64,000 nucleotides of DNA from Sandaracinus sp. Its GTDB lineage: Bacteria > Myxococcota_A > Polyangia > Polyangiales > Houyiibacteriaceae. Below the pieces are notes generated by a model. The model did not search any database. It saw only the letters and a program-made list of their open reading frames with translations, and had not been told where the DNA came from. Both the position numbers and the translations under genes were made by a program. This document shows, piece by piece, positions 28,716 through 38,042 of this stretch (positions are counted from its first letter, which is position 1; every line of letters starts with the position of its first letter). The stretch spans positions 159,757 through 223,756 of the forward strand of contig PABA01000050.1 of assembly GCA_002699025.1 (NCBI GenBank), written 5' to 3'.

Positions 28716-30263
28716 TCACCAGTCCGCCAGGTTGTCCTCGTCGAAGCCGTAGGCCTCGCCCACGAGCTCGCGGGCCTCCTCGAGGGCGGCGCGGTAGTCG
28801 GCGATGGCCGTCTCCCCCGCGTCGGCGAGGACCGGAGCGTCCCCGACGAGCGCGTGGAAGCGCGTGAAGCGGGTCGCGACGCCGGGCGAGCCGATGGACT
28901 CGAGCATGGGCGAGAAGCGGTTGAACTGGAACCCGAGGGCGAAGCCCTTGAGCTCGGACCAGTGCTTGGCGTGGTCGGTGAACGAGTAGTCCTCCGTGCC
29001 GAAGGCGTCCATGTCGGCGAGCGTGTCGTTGATGTAGTGGACGACGGTGGCCGCGTAGGCGGCCTCCCAGGCGGCGAGGGCCGCGTCGCGGTAGCCGCGG
29101 AGCTCGTCGAGCTGCGCCTCCGAGAGGGGGCCGTCGACGCTGGCGATGAGCGCGCGGCCGTCGACGAAGGCCTGGAAGGCGTCCCCGGTGAAGTCGGTGG
29201 CGACGGTGGCGCCCCGGTCGCGCTTGGCGGCGTTGACGCTGGCGGCGAAGTTCACCTCGGCGGTGAGGTCGATGCGGCAGTCGCCGTTGGTGTCGTGCAG
29301 GCCCTGCCAGTCGTCGCGGCCGCCGGCGGAGGCGATCTCGTCGTCCGTGTACATGTCGTAGTCGCGGGCGGCGCCGAAGTAGCCGAAGCCCTCGTCCCAC
29401 TGGTGCTCGAGCGTCGAGTAGGTGTTCTCCCCGGCGCGCTCGTTGCTCGAGAGCAGGCCCTTGTCCTCCGTGTCGTCGTCCAGGTAGTCGTCCGCGCCCT
29501 GGCTGAAGGCGACGGCCATGAGGAGGAACTTCTGCGTGAGCTGCTTCAGGTCGCGACCGTCGGGGAGCACGTAGACCGGGAGCGCCTCGCCCCCCGGCCC
29601 CGTGGGCTGGCTCCCCTCCGCCCGGAGGACGGCGTTCTCCGCGAGCGCATCGAAGAAGGCCTGGACGAGGGCCGCCGGCGAGTCCGTGCCGCCGAAGTCC
29701 GTGTCGGCCCAGCCGGCGAAGTCCCCGCCGTTCCAGTCGGCGTGGTCGGTCACCGAGTCCTGGCCGGCGAGCTTGCCGAAGAGGTCCTTGTCCGTGGAGA
29801 TGTCGTTCCAGAGCTGCTGGAGGGCCTCCGGATCGGTGGTGAAGCCGTGGGGCTCCTCGCCGTTCGAGGCGCTGTCGAAGCGGTAGTAGAAGTCGAGGGC
29901 CGCGACGATCTCGCTCTGCTCGTCGAGGTTGCCGGCGGCGTCGGCGTCGATCAGGTCGCCGAGGTCGTCGATGAAGTCCGTGAGCTCGGCGATGAGCACC
30001 TGGCGGAAGGTCTGGCCGGAGTAGGCGACGCTGCTCTCGCCCTCCGCGAACCGGCTCTCGAAGACGTAGGTGGCCTCGTTGGGCGTGGCGTCGCAGGCGG
30101 GGCCGGCGTCCGTGTCGCCGCCGGCGTCCGTACCCGGACCGGCGTCGGTGCCGGGGCCCGCGTCCGTCGCGGAGCCGCCGTCCATGGGCGTCGCGTCGTC
30201 GTCGCCGCAGCCGAGGGCGAGGCCCGTGAGGAGGACGAGCGAGGTGAGGGTGCGGAAGGGCAT
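28716..30263 (-). CDS. DUF4856 lipoprotein
   Basis: A 515-residue lipoprotein: signal SLVLLTGLALGC, then Gly-Asp-Asp-Asp and a linker of TDAGPG repeats. The body looks like DUF4856 (YSGQTFRQVLIAELTDFIDDL, FYYRFDS, NTYSTLEHQWDEGFGYFG, HWSELKGFALGFQFNRFSPM), a helical family related to imelysins and usually found with them. It is the first gene of the putative iron operon. The ATG at 30263 has an AGAGG ribosome-binding site; an in-frame ATG at 30287 lies inside the Fur-like box and is less likely. Probable role: extracytoplasmic iron-related binding, by context. Confidence 0.85.
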   Translation of the reverse strand: MPFRTLTSLVLLTGLALGCGDDDATPMDGGSATDAGPGTDAGPGTDAGGDTDAGPACDATPNEATYVFESRFAEGESSVAYSGQTFRQVLIAELTDFIDDLGDLIDADAAGNLDEQSEIVAALDFYYRFDSASNGEEPHGFTTDPEALQQLWNDISTDKDLFGKLAGQDSVTDHADWNGGDFAGWADTDFGGTDSPAALVQAFFDALAENAVLRAEGSQPTGPGGEALPVYVLPDGRDLKQLTQKFLLMAVAFSQGADDYLDDDTEDKGLLSSNERAGENTYSTLEHQWDEGFGYFGAARDYDMYTDDEIASAGGRDDWQGLHDTNGDCRIDLTAEVNFAASVNAAKRDRGATVATDFTGDAFQAFVDGRALIASVDGPLSEAQLDELRGYRDAALAAWEAAYAATVVHYINDTLADMDAFGTEDYSFTDHAKHWSELKGFALGFQFNRFSPMLESIGSPGVATRFTRFHALVGDAPVLADAGETAIADYRAALEEARELVGEAYGFDEDNLADW

Positions 30264-30277
30264 GGGGAACCTCTTGT

Positions 30278-30292
30278 TGAAAGCCATTTTCA
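30278..30292. promoter_or_regulatory. Fur-like box 1 upstream of the DUF4856 gene
   Basis: TGAAAGCCATTTTCA is a 7-1-7 dyad matching ten of fourteen scored positions of TGATAATnATTATCA. It sits 15 bases upstream of the chosen start. Confidence 0.55.
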
Positions 30293-30325
30293 GCAGAGCC
30301 GAGCCTGACGCGGGACCAGAGAAGT

Positions 30326-30340
30326 TGCAAGTCGTTATCA
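30326..30340 (-). promoter_or_regulatory. Fur-like box 2 upstream of the DUF4856 gene
   Basis: On the minus strand TGATAACGACTTGCA matches ten of fourteen positions of the 7-1-7 Fur consensus and includes the strong TGATAA half. It lies 48 bases from box 1 in an unusually A+T-rich patch. Confidence 0.5.
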
Positions 30341-30682
30341 ACAGCACCCGGGAGGAGGGCGTGGGGATGCGCACGGATCCGAGGGCCCCCCGTCGGCGTA
30401 TGAGGTGCCATCGCTCGTCGAGGACGCGGGCGACGCATGTCGACGTCGTGCCCCGCGCGACCCCCCCGCCGCCCCGTGCGGTGCGGCGTTCCTTCGCCCC
30501 GACGCCCCTCGCGATCCCCGAGCGCGCGTGGGGCCCGCTCATCGGCACACGCAGGGGCGCCCTTCGAGGCCGTGCCTCGCACGACGCCGGCCGCCGCAAG
30601 TCCTACTGCCCGTACGGAGCGCGTTCGTCCCCGCCCGCGCCCGGACGCCGCGCCCGCGCAGGACGCTCCCTGCCGCGCGGCC
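30341..30682. other. Intergenic region between purD and the iron locus
   Basis: About 340 bases with no gene on either strand; long open frames across it have no protein-like composition. It probably carries the promoter of the leftward iron locus near its left edge. No clear purD terminator hairpin is visible. Confidence 0.4.
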
Positions 30683-31969
30683 TCAGCCGAGCGCGCGCCA
30701 GCCGATGTCGCGGCGCACGTGCGCGCCCTCGAAGGCGATGCGGTCCACGGCGGCGTAGGCGCGCATGGCCGCCTCGCGGAGGTCCGCTCCGGTCGCCGTC
30801 ACCGTGAGCACCCGGCCGCCGTTCGTGAGCACCTGGTCGCCCTCCCGGCGCGTGCCCGCGTGGAAGACGACGACCTCCTCGAGCGCCCCCGCCTCCGCGA
30901 GCCCCTCGATGGGCTTGCCCTTCTCGTAGGCGCCCGGATAGCCCCCGCTCGCCAGCACCACGCAGAGGCTCGCCGGCGCGTGCCAGCGCGTCTCCACGCC
31001 GCTCAGATCCCCGCGCGCGCTCCCGAAGAAGAGCGGCAGGGCCGAGCCGCCCCAGCGCGTCATCAGGCACTCGGTCTCCGGATCGCCGAAGCGCACGTTG
31101 TACTCGAGCACGAAGGGCTCGCCCTCGACGATCATCAGCCCGACGAAGAGCGCCCCGCGGAAGGGCACCCCCTCGGCCTTCATGCCCGCCAGCGTCGGCT
31201 CCACCACCCGCTTCTGGATGGCCGCCTCGAGCTCCGGCGTGACCACGGGCGGCGGCGAGTAGGCCCCCATCCCGCCGGTGTTCGGGCCCTCGTCGCCCTC
31301 GAGCGCGCGCTTGTGATCTTGCGCCGGCGCGAGGGCCACGTAGCGCTCGCCGTCGCAGACCACGTGGTAGCTGACCTCCTGGCCGACCAGGCACTCCTCG
31401 ATCAGCACGCGCGCGCCGGCCTCGCCGAACTGCCGGTCGCGCATGATGCGGTGGATGGCGTCGGCCGCCTCGTCCGCGTCCTTCGCGACCGTGACGCCCT
31501 TCCCCGCCGCGAGCCCGTCCGCCTTCACGACGAGGGGCCGCTTCGCCTCCCGCACGTAGGCCTCGGCCGCGTCCGCGTCGTCGAAGACGGCGAAGCCGGC
31601 CGTGGGGACGCCGTGCCGGTCCATGAGCTCCTTCGCGAAGATCTTCGAGCCCTCGAGGCGCGCCGCCTCCCGGCTCGGTCCGAAGGCGGCGATGCCCACC
31701 TCGCCGAGGGCGTCGACGAGCCCCTCGACGAGCGGCGCCTCGGGCCCGACGACGACGAGATCGACGTGCAGCGTGCGCGCGAGCTCGACCTGCCCGGCCA
31801 CGTCGTCGGCCTTCATGTCGTGGCAGGTCGCGACCTCCGCGATGCCCGCGTTGCCGGGGGCCGCGTGCACGACGGCGCCGTCCTTCGCGAAGCGCCAGGC
31901 CAGGGCGTGCTCGCGCGCGCCCCCGCCGACGACGAGCACCTTCGGCTGCTCGGGGATCTCGATGCTCAT
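30683..31969 (-). CDS. purD: Phosphoribosylamine-glycine ligase
   Basis: PurD joins glycine to 5-phosphoribosylamine with ATP, the second step of purine synthesis. It has 428 residues, the normal length. It shows the N-terminal [15 protein letters not shown], the ATP-grasp lid region [25 protein letters not shown] and the metal-binding [12 protein letters not shown]. It starts ten bases after the purH stop, so purH-purD form an operon, a common arrangement. Confidence 0.97.
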   Translation of the reverse strand: MSIEIPEQPKVLVVGGGAREHALAWRFAKDGAVVHAAPGNAGIAEVATCHDMKADDVAGQVELARTLHVDLVVVGPEAPLVEGLVDALGEVGIAAFGPSREAARLEGSKIFAKELMDRHGVPTAGFAVFDDADAAEAYVREAKRPLVVKADGLAAGKGVTVAKDADEAADAIHRIMRDRQFGEAGARVLIEECLVGQEVSYHVVCDGERYVALAPAQDHKRALEGDEGPNTGGMGAYSPPPVVTPELEAAIQKRVVEPTLAGMKAEGVPFRGALFVGLMIVEGEPFVLEYNVRFGDPETECLMTRWGGSALPLFFGSARGDLSGVETRWHAPASLCVVLASGGYPGAYEKGKPIEGLAEAGALEEVVVFHAGTRREGDQVLTNGGRVLTVTATGADLREAAMRAYAAVDRIAFEGAHVRRDIGWRALG

Positions 31970-31979
31970 GGCGCCGCTC

Positions 31980-33545
31980 TCAGTGCTTGAAGTGGCGCAC
32001 GCCGGTGAAGACCATCGCGATGCCCGCGGCGTCGCAGGCGGCGATGACCTCCTCGTCGCGCTTGGAGCCGCCCGGCTGGACGACCGCCGTCACGCCCGCC
32101 TTCGCCGCGGCCTCGACGCCATCGGCGAAGGGGAAGAAGGCGTCGGAGGCCATGACGGCGCCCTTCGCGTCCTCCCCGGCCCGCTTGGCGGCGATCTCCA
32201 CCGCGAGCACGCGCGACATCTGACCGGCGCCGATGCCGACCGTCGCGTCCTTCTTGGCGAAGACGATGGCGTTCGACTTCACGTGCTTGCAGACGCGCCA
32301 GGCGAGATCGAGGGCGGCGAGCTCGTCCGCGCTGGGCTGGCGCTGGGTCACGCAGCGCGCGGCCTTCACCTCGGCGGCGCCCGTCGCGTCCCGGTCCTGG
32401 ACCACCAGGCCGCCGCTGATGCGCTTGAAGTGGAGCATGGGCGCGTCGGCGCCGAGCCACTCGCCGGTCGCGAGGAGGCGCAGGTTCTTCTTCTTGCGGA
32501 GCCGCTCGAGCGCGTCGTCCGCGAAGCCGGGCGCGATGACGCACTCGATGAAGGTCTCGGCGATCTTCTCCGCCGTGGCGAGGCCGATCTCGCGGTTCAC
32601 GGCCACGATGCCGCCGAAGGCGCTCTGGGCGTCCGCCTCGCGGGCCTTCTCGTAGGCCGTCGCGAGGTCGTCGGCGACGGCGACGCCGCAGGGGTTGGTG
32701 TGCTTCACGACGACGGCGGCGGGCCGGTCGAACTCGCGCACGGCCTCGAGGGTGGCGTCGACGTCGACGAGGTTGTTGAAGCTGAGCTCCTTGCCGCCGG
32801 CGCCGAGCGACTCGGCCGTCGCCAGGCTGCCCTTCGGCGCGCCGCGCTCGACGTAGAAGGCGCCCTTCTGGTGCGGGTTCTCGCCGTAGCGGACGTCGTA
32901 GGCCTTCTGGAACTGGAGCGTGAGCGTGCCCGGGAAGGCCAGGGGCTTGCCCTCGGCGTCGAGGCCCGTGAGGTAGGCGGCGATGGCGCCGTCGTAGGCG
33001 GCCGTGTGCGTGAAGGCCTTGGCCGCGAGGCGCGCGCGGAGGGGCAGGCTCGTGCCGCCCTCCTTCACGGCCGCGAGGACCTCGCCGTAGTCGGCCGGGT
33101 CCGTGACGACGGCGACGCGGACGTGGTTCTTGGCCGCGCTCCGCACCATGGAGGGGCCACCGATGTCGATGTTCTCGATGATGGTCGCGTGCTCGGCGCC
33201 GCCGGCGACGGTCTGCTCGAAGGGGTAGAGGTTCACGCAGACGAGATCGATGGGCTCGCCGCCGAGCTTCTCGCTCAGCTCGGCGCGGTCCTCGGCGGTG
33301 TCGCGCATGAGGATGCCGCCGTGGATCTTCGGGTGGAGGGTCTTCACCCGGCCGTCCATCACCTCGGGCGAGTCCGTGTAGGCCGCGACGTCGACGACCT
33401 CGACGCCGCCCTCGCGGAGGGCCCGGGCCGTGCCGCCGGTGGAGAGGATGGTCACGCCCGCCTCCGCGAGCCCCTGGGCGAACTCGACGACGCCCGTCTT
33501 GTCGCTGACCGAGATCAGCGCGCGCTTCACCACGTACTCGCTCAC
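31980..33545 (-). CDS. purH: Bifunctional AICAR transformylase/IMP cyclohydrolase
   Basis: PurH catalyses the last two steps of IMP synthesis. The 521-residue protein has the N-terminal IMP cyclohydrolase domain ([40 protein letters not shown]) and the C-terminal AICAR transformylase domain ([36 protein letters not shown]). All catalytic regions are present. GTG at 33545 gives the family N-terminus; a GTG two codons upstream (33551) is an equally good start, with a GAAGG ribosome-binding site. Co-transcribed with purD. Confidence 0.97.
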   Translation of the reverse strand: MSEYVVKRALISVSDKTGVVEFAQGLAEAGVTILSTGGTARALREGGVEVVDVAAYTDSPEVMDGRVKTLHPKIHGGILMRDTAEDRAELSEKLGGEPIDLVCVNLYPFEQTVAGGAEHATIIENIDIGGPSMVRSAAKNHVRVAVVTDPADYGEVLAAVKEGGTSLPLRARLAAKAFTHTAAYDGAIAAYLTGLDAEGKPLAFPGTLTLQFQKAYDVRYGENPHQKGAFYVERGAPKGSLATAESLGAGGKELSFNNLVDVDATLEAVREFDRPAAVVVKHTNPCGVAVADDLATAYEKAREADAQSAFGGIVAVNREIGLATAEKIAETFIECVIAPGFADDALERLRKKKNLRLLATGEWLGADAPMLHFKRISGGLVVQDRDATGAAEVKAARCVTQRQPSADELAALDLAWRVCKHVKSNAIVFAKKDATVGIGAGQMSRVLAVEIAAKRAGEDAKGAVMASDAFFPFADGVEAAAKAGVTAVVQPGGSKRDEEVIAACDAAGIAMVFTGVRHFKH

Positions 33546-33784
33546 GTCCACACCTGCCTTCTGGAGGCCGACGCCGCCCGCGCGACCCGGGCCGGAGCTA
33601 GCACGGATCGCGGAATGGATCAGCCCCGACGCGTAGCTGTCACGCCCGCGCTCCGGGGCGGCGACGAAGACATGGTCGGAGCCGAGAGTCGCGTCGGCGC
33701 CGAGCCCGGCGCGCGCTCCGAGGCGGCGATGCGGCGGCGGAGCGGGGCGGCGATACGGGCGGCGGGGGCGGTGCGCCGCGGTCC

Positions 33785-34741
33785 TCAGCCCATCGGGTCG
33801 AGGAGCACCTTCAGCGTGCCGCGCGTGCGGGCGCGCTCCACGGCCGCGACGCCTTCGGTGAGCGGGAGGCGCGCGTCCACGAGGGGCGAGGGGTCGACCT
33901 CGCCCTTCGCGAGGGCCTCGAGGGCCCGGTCGAAGGGGCCGCAGCGGCTCCCGACGAGGCGGATCTCGTCGACGACCAGCCGGTTCGTGTCGACCTCGGG
34001 CGTGCCGGCGAAGGTGGACTTCAGCACGAGGGTGCCGCGCGGGCGGACGCGGTCCATGGCCTCGCGGAGACCCGCCGGCGAGCCCGTCGCCTCCACGACG
34101 ACGTCGAAGGCCGGGGCCTCCTCGAGCGCGGTCGTCACGGTGGCGCCCGCGGCGGCGGCGAGGGCGAGCTTCCGCTCGTGGCGGCCGAGGACCGTGAGCT
34201 CGCAGCCGCTCGTGGCGAGGGCGAAGGCACAGAGGAGCCCGAGCTTGCCGTCGCCGAGGACGAGGACGCGATCGCCGGGGCCGATGGGGACCTGCTCGAG
34301 GATCTCGAAGGCGGCGGCGAGGGGCTCGACGAAGACGGCGTGCTCGTCGGGGACGGCGTCGGGGACCGGGAAGAGGTTGGCGACGGGGGCCGTGAGGCGC
34401 TCCGCGAAGGCGCCGTCGCGGCCGACGATGCCGAGGACCGTGCGCTCCGGGCAGTGGTGCGGATCGCCGGCGGCGCAGGTGGGGCAGGCGCCGCAGGCGA
34501 AGTTGATGTCGACGCAGACGCGGCGGCCGACGAGCTCGGGCCGGGCGTCGCAGGCGAGCACGTCGGCGACGAGCTCGTGGCCGAGCGTGCCCTCGAAGCC
34601 CATGTAGCCGCGCACGATCTCGAGGTCCGTGTTGCAGACGCCGCCGAGGCGGAGGCCGAGGAGGGCCTCGCCGGGGGCCGGGGCGGGCTCGGGGACGTCG
34701 GCCATGGTGAGCTGGCCGGCCGTGAAGCGGAGCGCCTTCAT
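33785..34741 (-). CDS. Zinc-dependent alcohol dehydrogenase (MDR family)
   Basis: A 318-residue medium-chain dehydrogenase. The catalytic zinc region has GVCNTDLEIVRG and GTLGHELVA. The structural zinc loop is CGACPTCAAGDPHHC with four Cys. The nucleotide-binding motif is VLVLGDGKLGLL, followed by an Arg-rich position (GRHERK) that may favour NADP. This fits threonine/sorbitol-dehydrogenase-like MDR enzymes; the substrate cannot be set. It is divergent from queA with a short shared upstream region. Confidence 0.88.
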   Translation of the reverse strand: MKALRFTAGQLTMADVPEPAPAPGEALLGLRLGGVCNTDLEIVRGYMGFEGTLGHELVADVLACDARPELVGRRVCVDINFACGACPTCAAGDPHHCPERTVLGIVGRDGAFAERLTAPVANLFPVPDAVPDEHAVFVEPLAAAFEILEQVPIGPGDRVLVLGDGKLGLLCAFALATSGCELTVLGRHERKLALAAAAGATVTTALEEAPAFDVVVEATGSPAGLREAMDRVRPRGTLVLKSTFAGTPEVDTNRLVVDEIRLVGSRCGPFDRALEALAKGEVDPSPLVDARLPLTEGVAAVERARTRGTLKVLLDPMG

Positions 34742-34871
34742 GGCGAGGGGGATAGCAGATGGGAGCCGCGGCGCGCCGCTCGCCCCACCGCCGGGGCTGC
34801 GCTATCTCCGCTCCGAGCCTCGCCGGCCGCCCGCCCGGCTCTCCTTCCCCGACTCCTCCGTCCGACTCGCC

Positions 34872-35951
34872 GTGAAGACCGACGACCTCGACTACGAGCT
34901 GCCCGACGAGCTCATCGCGCAGGCCCCGCTGGAGCGGCGGGACGGAGCGCGGCTCCTCGTCGTCGACGCCGCCCACGACGCGCCGGGGGCGCTGCGGGAC
35001 GCGCGCATCACGGACCTGCCGGAGCTGCTCCCGCCCAGCCTGATCGTGGTCAACGACACGCGCGTGATGCCCGCGCGGCTCTTCGGGAAGAAGCCGACGG
35101 GGGGCGCCGTGGAGCTGCTCCTCATCGAGCGGCTCTCCGCGCCCGGTGACACCGCGCGCGAGCGTTGGCATGCCATGGGCCGGGCCTCCAAGGGGCTGAA
35201 GCCCGGCACGACCGTCACGCTCGGCGAGGCCGGCGCGCTCGAGGCGGAGGTGCTCGCCAAGCGCGACGACGGGACCCTCGAGGTCGCCCTCTCGGCCGCG
35301 GGCGGGAGCGTCGCCGACGCCATCGAGGCCGCCGGCGAGATGCCCCTGCCGCCCTACATCCGCCGCGACGCCGAGGCGAGCGATCGGGAGCGCTACCAGA
35401 CCATCTTCGCGCGCGAGCCCGGCGCCGTCGCCGCGCCCACGGCCGGGCTCCACTTCAGCCCAACGCTCGTCGAGGCCATGGAGGCCGCCGGCCACCGCTT
35501 CGCGCGGGTCACGCTCCACGTCGGCCCCGGCACCTTCCGCCCGGTGAAGCACGACGACCTCGACGCGCACCCGATGCACGAGGAGCGCTACGCCGTGAGC
35601 GAGGCGACCGCCGCCGCCATCGCTGCGGCCCGGGACGAGGGCCGGCCGATCCTCGCGGTGGGCACGACGGTGGTGCGCACCCTCGAGAGCGCCGCCATCG
35701 CGGGCCGGCGCGTGCGGGCCGGGAGCGGGCGCACGGACCTCTTCATCAAGCCGCCCTACCGCGCGAAGGTGGTCGACCACGTGCTCACGAACTTCCACCT
35801 GCCGCGCTCGACCCTCCTGGCGCTGGTCATGGCCCTCGCCGGGGTCGAGACGACGCGCCGCGCCTACGCGCACGCGGTGGCGACGGCCTACCGCTTCTTC
35901 AGCTACGGCGACGCGATGCTCCTCCGCGGCGTGAGCGAGGCGTCGCGATGA
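34872..35951 (+). CDS. queA: S-adenosylmethionine:tRNA ribosyltransferase-isomerase
   Basis: QueA transfers the ribosyl group of SAM to preQ1-modified tRNA to make epoxyqueuosine. The 359-residue protein shows the characteristic YELPDELIAQAPLERRDGAR start, VVNDTRVMPARLFG, AAPTAGLHFSP, LHVGPGTFRPV and TNFHLPRSTLL. The GTG at 34872 gives the expected N-terminus. Its stop overlaps the tgt start (ATGA), so both queuosine steps are coupled. Confidence 0.97.
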   Translation: MKTDDLDYELPDELIAQAPLERRDGARLLVVDAAHDAPGALRDARITDLPELLPPSLIVVNDTRVMPARLFGKKPTGGAVELLLIERLSAPGDTARERWHAMGRASKGLKPGTTVTLGEAGALEAEVLAKRDDGTLEVALSAAGGSVADAIEAAGEMPLPPYIRRDAEASDRERYQTIFAREPGAVAAPTAGLHFSPTLVEAMEAAGHRFARVTLHVGPGTFRPVKHDDLDAHPMHEERYAVSEATAAAIAAARDEGRPILAVGTTVVRTLESAAIAGRRVRAGSGRTDLFIKPPYRAKVVDHVLTNFHLPRSTLLALVMALAGVETTRRAYAHAVATAYRFFSYGDAMLLRGVSEASR

Positions 35952-37108
35952 GCGCCGAGGTGGGCGCCGGCGCGCTGCCGACGAAGGGCTTCGCCTTCGA
36001 GCTCCGCGCCGAGGACGGGCATGCCCGGCGCGCGACCTTCACCACGCCGCGCGCCGTGGTCGAGACGCCGACCTTCATGCCCGTGGGCACGGCCGCGACC
36101 GTGAAGGGGCTCACGCCCGACGAGGTCGAGGCGACGGGCGCGCGGATGATCCTCGCGAACACCTACCACCTCTGGCTGCGGCCGGGCGCCGAGCTGATCG
36201 CGCGGCGCGGCGGGGTGACGCGCTTCATGGGCTGGGAGCACGCGCTGCTCACGGACAGCGGGGGCTTCCAGGTCTTCAGCCTCGCCGGGCTGCGGAAGGT
36301 CGACGACGACGGGGTGACCTTCCGCTCGCACCTCGACGGCGCGGAGAAGCGGCTGACGCCCGAGGAGTCCATGCGGGTGCAGCGCCTCCTGGGATCGACC
36401 GTGGCGATGGTGCTCGACGTCTGCCCGCCGGGCGGCGCGGCCCGCCCCGAGGTCGAGGAGGCCATGCGGCGGACGACCGCCTGGGCGAAGCGCTGCCTCG
36501 AGACCGAGCCGGCCGAGGGGCAGGCGCGCTTCGGGATCGTGCAGGGGGCGACCTACCTCGATCTGCGGCGCGCGCACCTGGCCGAGCTGGCGCCCATGGC
36601 CTTCGACGGCCTGGCCCTCGGCGGCTTCAGCGTGGGCGAGCCCGTCGAGACCATGTACGAGCTGCTCGACGCGATGGCGCACGAGCTGCCGAGACAGAAG
36701 CCCCGCTACCTGATGGGCGTGGGCACACCCTACGACCTCCTGAAGGCCATCGGCGCCGGCGTGGACCTCTTCGACTGCGTGCTGCCCACGCGGAACGCGC
36801 GGAACGGCCAGGCGCTGACCTGGGACGGGCGCGTGAACCTGCGGCAGGCGCGGCACAAGGAAGACGACGGCCCCATCAGCGAGGCATGCGGCTGCCCCGT
36901 CTGCGCCCGCTTCTCGCGCGCCTACCTGCGGCACCTCGTGAAGGCGAACGAGCTCCTCGGCCACCGGCTCGTCACCCAGCACAACCTGAGCTTCTATGGC
37001 GAGCTCGTCGCCGAGGCGCGCCGGCAGATCGAGGCGGGCACCTACCACTCCTGGGCCGCCGAGGCCGCGAAGCGCATGCGCGAAGGCGACGAAGTCGGCC
37101 GCGGCTGA
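35948..37108 (+). CDS. tgt: tRNA-guanine transglycosylase
   Basis: Tgt swaps guanine-34 of GUN-anticodon tRNAs for preQ1. The 386-residue protein has the catalytic Asp in LLTDSGGFQVFSL, the nucleophile Asp in GVDLFDCVLPTRNARNG, and the C-terminal zinc set CGCPVC with later Cys/His (RAYLRHL). The DECP-type segment reads DVCPPGG. Length and domain order are normal. It forms a two-gene operon with queA. Confidence 0.97.
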   Translation: MSAEVGAGALPTKGFAFELRAEDGHARRATFTTPRAVVETPTFMPVGTAATVKGLTPDEVEATGARMILANTYHLWLRPGAELIARRGGVTRFMGWEHALLTDSGGFQVFSLAGLRKVDDDGVTFRSHLDGAEKRLTPEESMRVQRLLGSTVAMVLDVCPPGGAARPEVEEAMRRTTAWAKRCLETEPAEGQARFGIVQGATYLDLRRAHLAELAPMAFDGLALGGFSVGEPVETMYELLDAMAHELPRQKPRYLMGVGTPYDLLKAIGAGVDLFDCVLPTRNARNGQALTWDGRVNLRQARHKEDDGPISEACGCPVCARFSRAYLRHLVKANELLGHRLVTQHNLSFYGELVAEARRQIEAGTYHSWAAEAAKRMREGDEVGRG

Positions 37109-37248
37109 ACCGCCCCGCCCGCACCGCCTCTGCCGCTCGCTTCAGCTTCCGCTCCCCGACACGCTCGACTCGAGGTCCAAGCGGGCTCGAAGCTCGAAAT
37201 CGCACTTCCAGCTCGAACTCGAGCCCGAATCAGTCGCCACGCGGCGTG

Positions 37249-37704
37249 ATGATCGTGCAAAGTCTCGTGGTGCGCGGCAACAGACGAATCTTCCTCAGCT
37301 GCATGCGCTGGAAACCGGCACACATCTACTCGGGTGCCCCCATTTTTCGTGAGCATCTGAGTGCCGTCCGCAGCTGGGCTCCAGTGCAGATGCAAGTGGA
37401 CTTCACCCATGTAGGTTCCGCGTCTATCGTTGAAGGGGCGGAAGCATCGTTCCTCCTGATGGATGGAGAAATGCACACTGCAACTCGCATCGCGAGCCCG
37501 GTACCCGACCACTCGCCGGGACCTCTGCACTTCTACATCGCAGACACCCCTTTCCGCGTCGACCCGCGCGAGGTGATGGGTGCGGCCGACCTGCTGACCG
37601 TGTGTCGTCGTTTTCTACGCGACGGTCGTCTCGAGCCCCCCGCGGGCTGGACGTGGGGACCTTCCTGGGAGCTCGAAGAGCGGGAGCTGTACCCGCCGGG
37701 ATAG
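37249..37704 (+). CDS. Orphan protein of unknown function in lower-G+C DNA
   Basis: A 151-residue soluble protein (IVQSLVVRGNRRIFLSCMRW... CRRFLRDGRLEPPAGWTWGPSWELEERELYPPG). Its DNA has visibly lower G+C (about 60% by eye) and less biased third positions than its neighbours, which points to recent transfer. Size, composition and the isolated position would suit an immunity-type or effector-accessory protein, but no toxin gene is adjacent and I do not recognise a family. Start ATG 37249; the upstream extension is tgt-antiframe and low-complexity. Confidence 0.65.
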   Translation: MIVQSLVVRGNRRIFLSCMRWKPAHIYSGAPIFREHLSAVRSWAPVQMQVDFTHVGSASIVEGAEASFLLMDGEMHTATRIASPVPDHSPGPLHFYIADTPFRVDPREVMGAADLLTVCRRFLRDGRLEPPAGWTWGPSWELEERELYPPG

Positions 37705-37741
37705 CGCAGCCGGCCGGCCCGGTCGCAAGGTCGGGGGGCTC

Positions 37742-38038
37742 TCACTCCCAGCGGTGCGCTTTCATCGCCACCCTGCCCTTCGCATCGAAGGCCACGCCCT
37801 CCCTCTCGAGGAGCCTCCGCTGCCTCCCCGTTCGCATGCCGGCCTTCTCGTCGGTCGCGATGCTCCCGTCCGTGCGCACGACGCGCTGCCAGGGGACGTC
37901 GTCGGGGCAGTCGGCGAGGGCCCAGCCGATGGCGCGGGGGCTGAGCGGACGCTCCACGCGCCGGGCCACGTCGCCGTAGCTCAGCACCTTCCCCGGCGGG
38001 ATGGCGCGCACGATGGCGTAGACGTCGTCCCAGGCCAT
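37742..38038 (-). CDS. Alkyltransferase-like protein (ATL)
   Basis: A 98-residue relative of the MGMT DNA-binding domain (YAIVRAIPPGKVLSYGDVARR, SPRAIGWAL). The active-site PCHRV motif reads PWQRV, with Trp50 in place of the alkyl-accepting Cys, so it cannot repair O6-alkylguanine directly. Such ATL proteins bind the lesion and hand it to nucleotide excision repair. It lies four bases downstream of the beta-propeller gene and so appears to be the last gene of the kinase operon. Confidence 0.9.
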   Translation of the reverse strand: MAWDDVYAIVRAIPPGKVLSYGDVARRVERPLSPRAIGWALADCPDDVPWQRVVRTDGSIATDEKAGMRTGRQRRLLEREGVAFDAKGRVAMKAHRWE

Positions 38039-38042
38039 GGGC

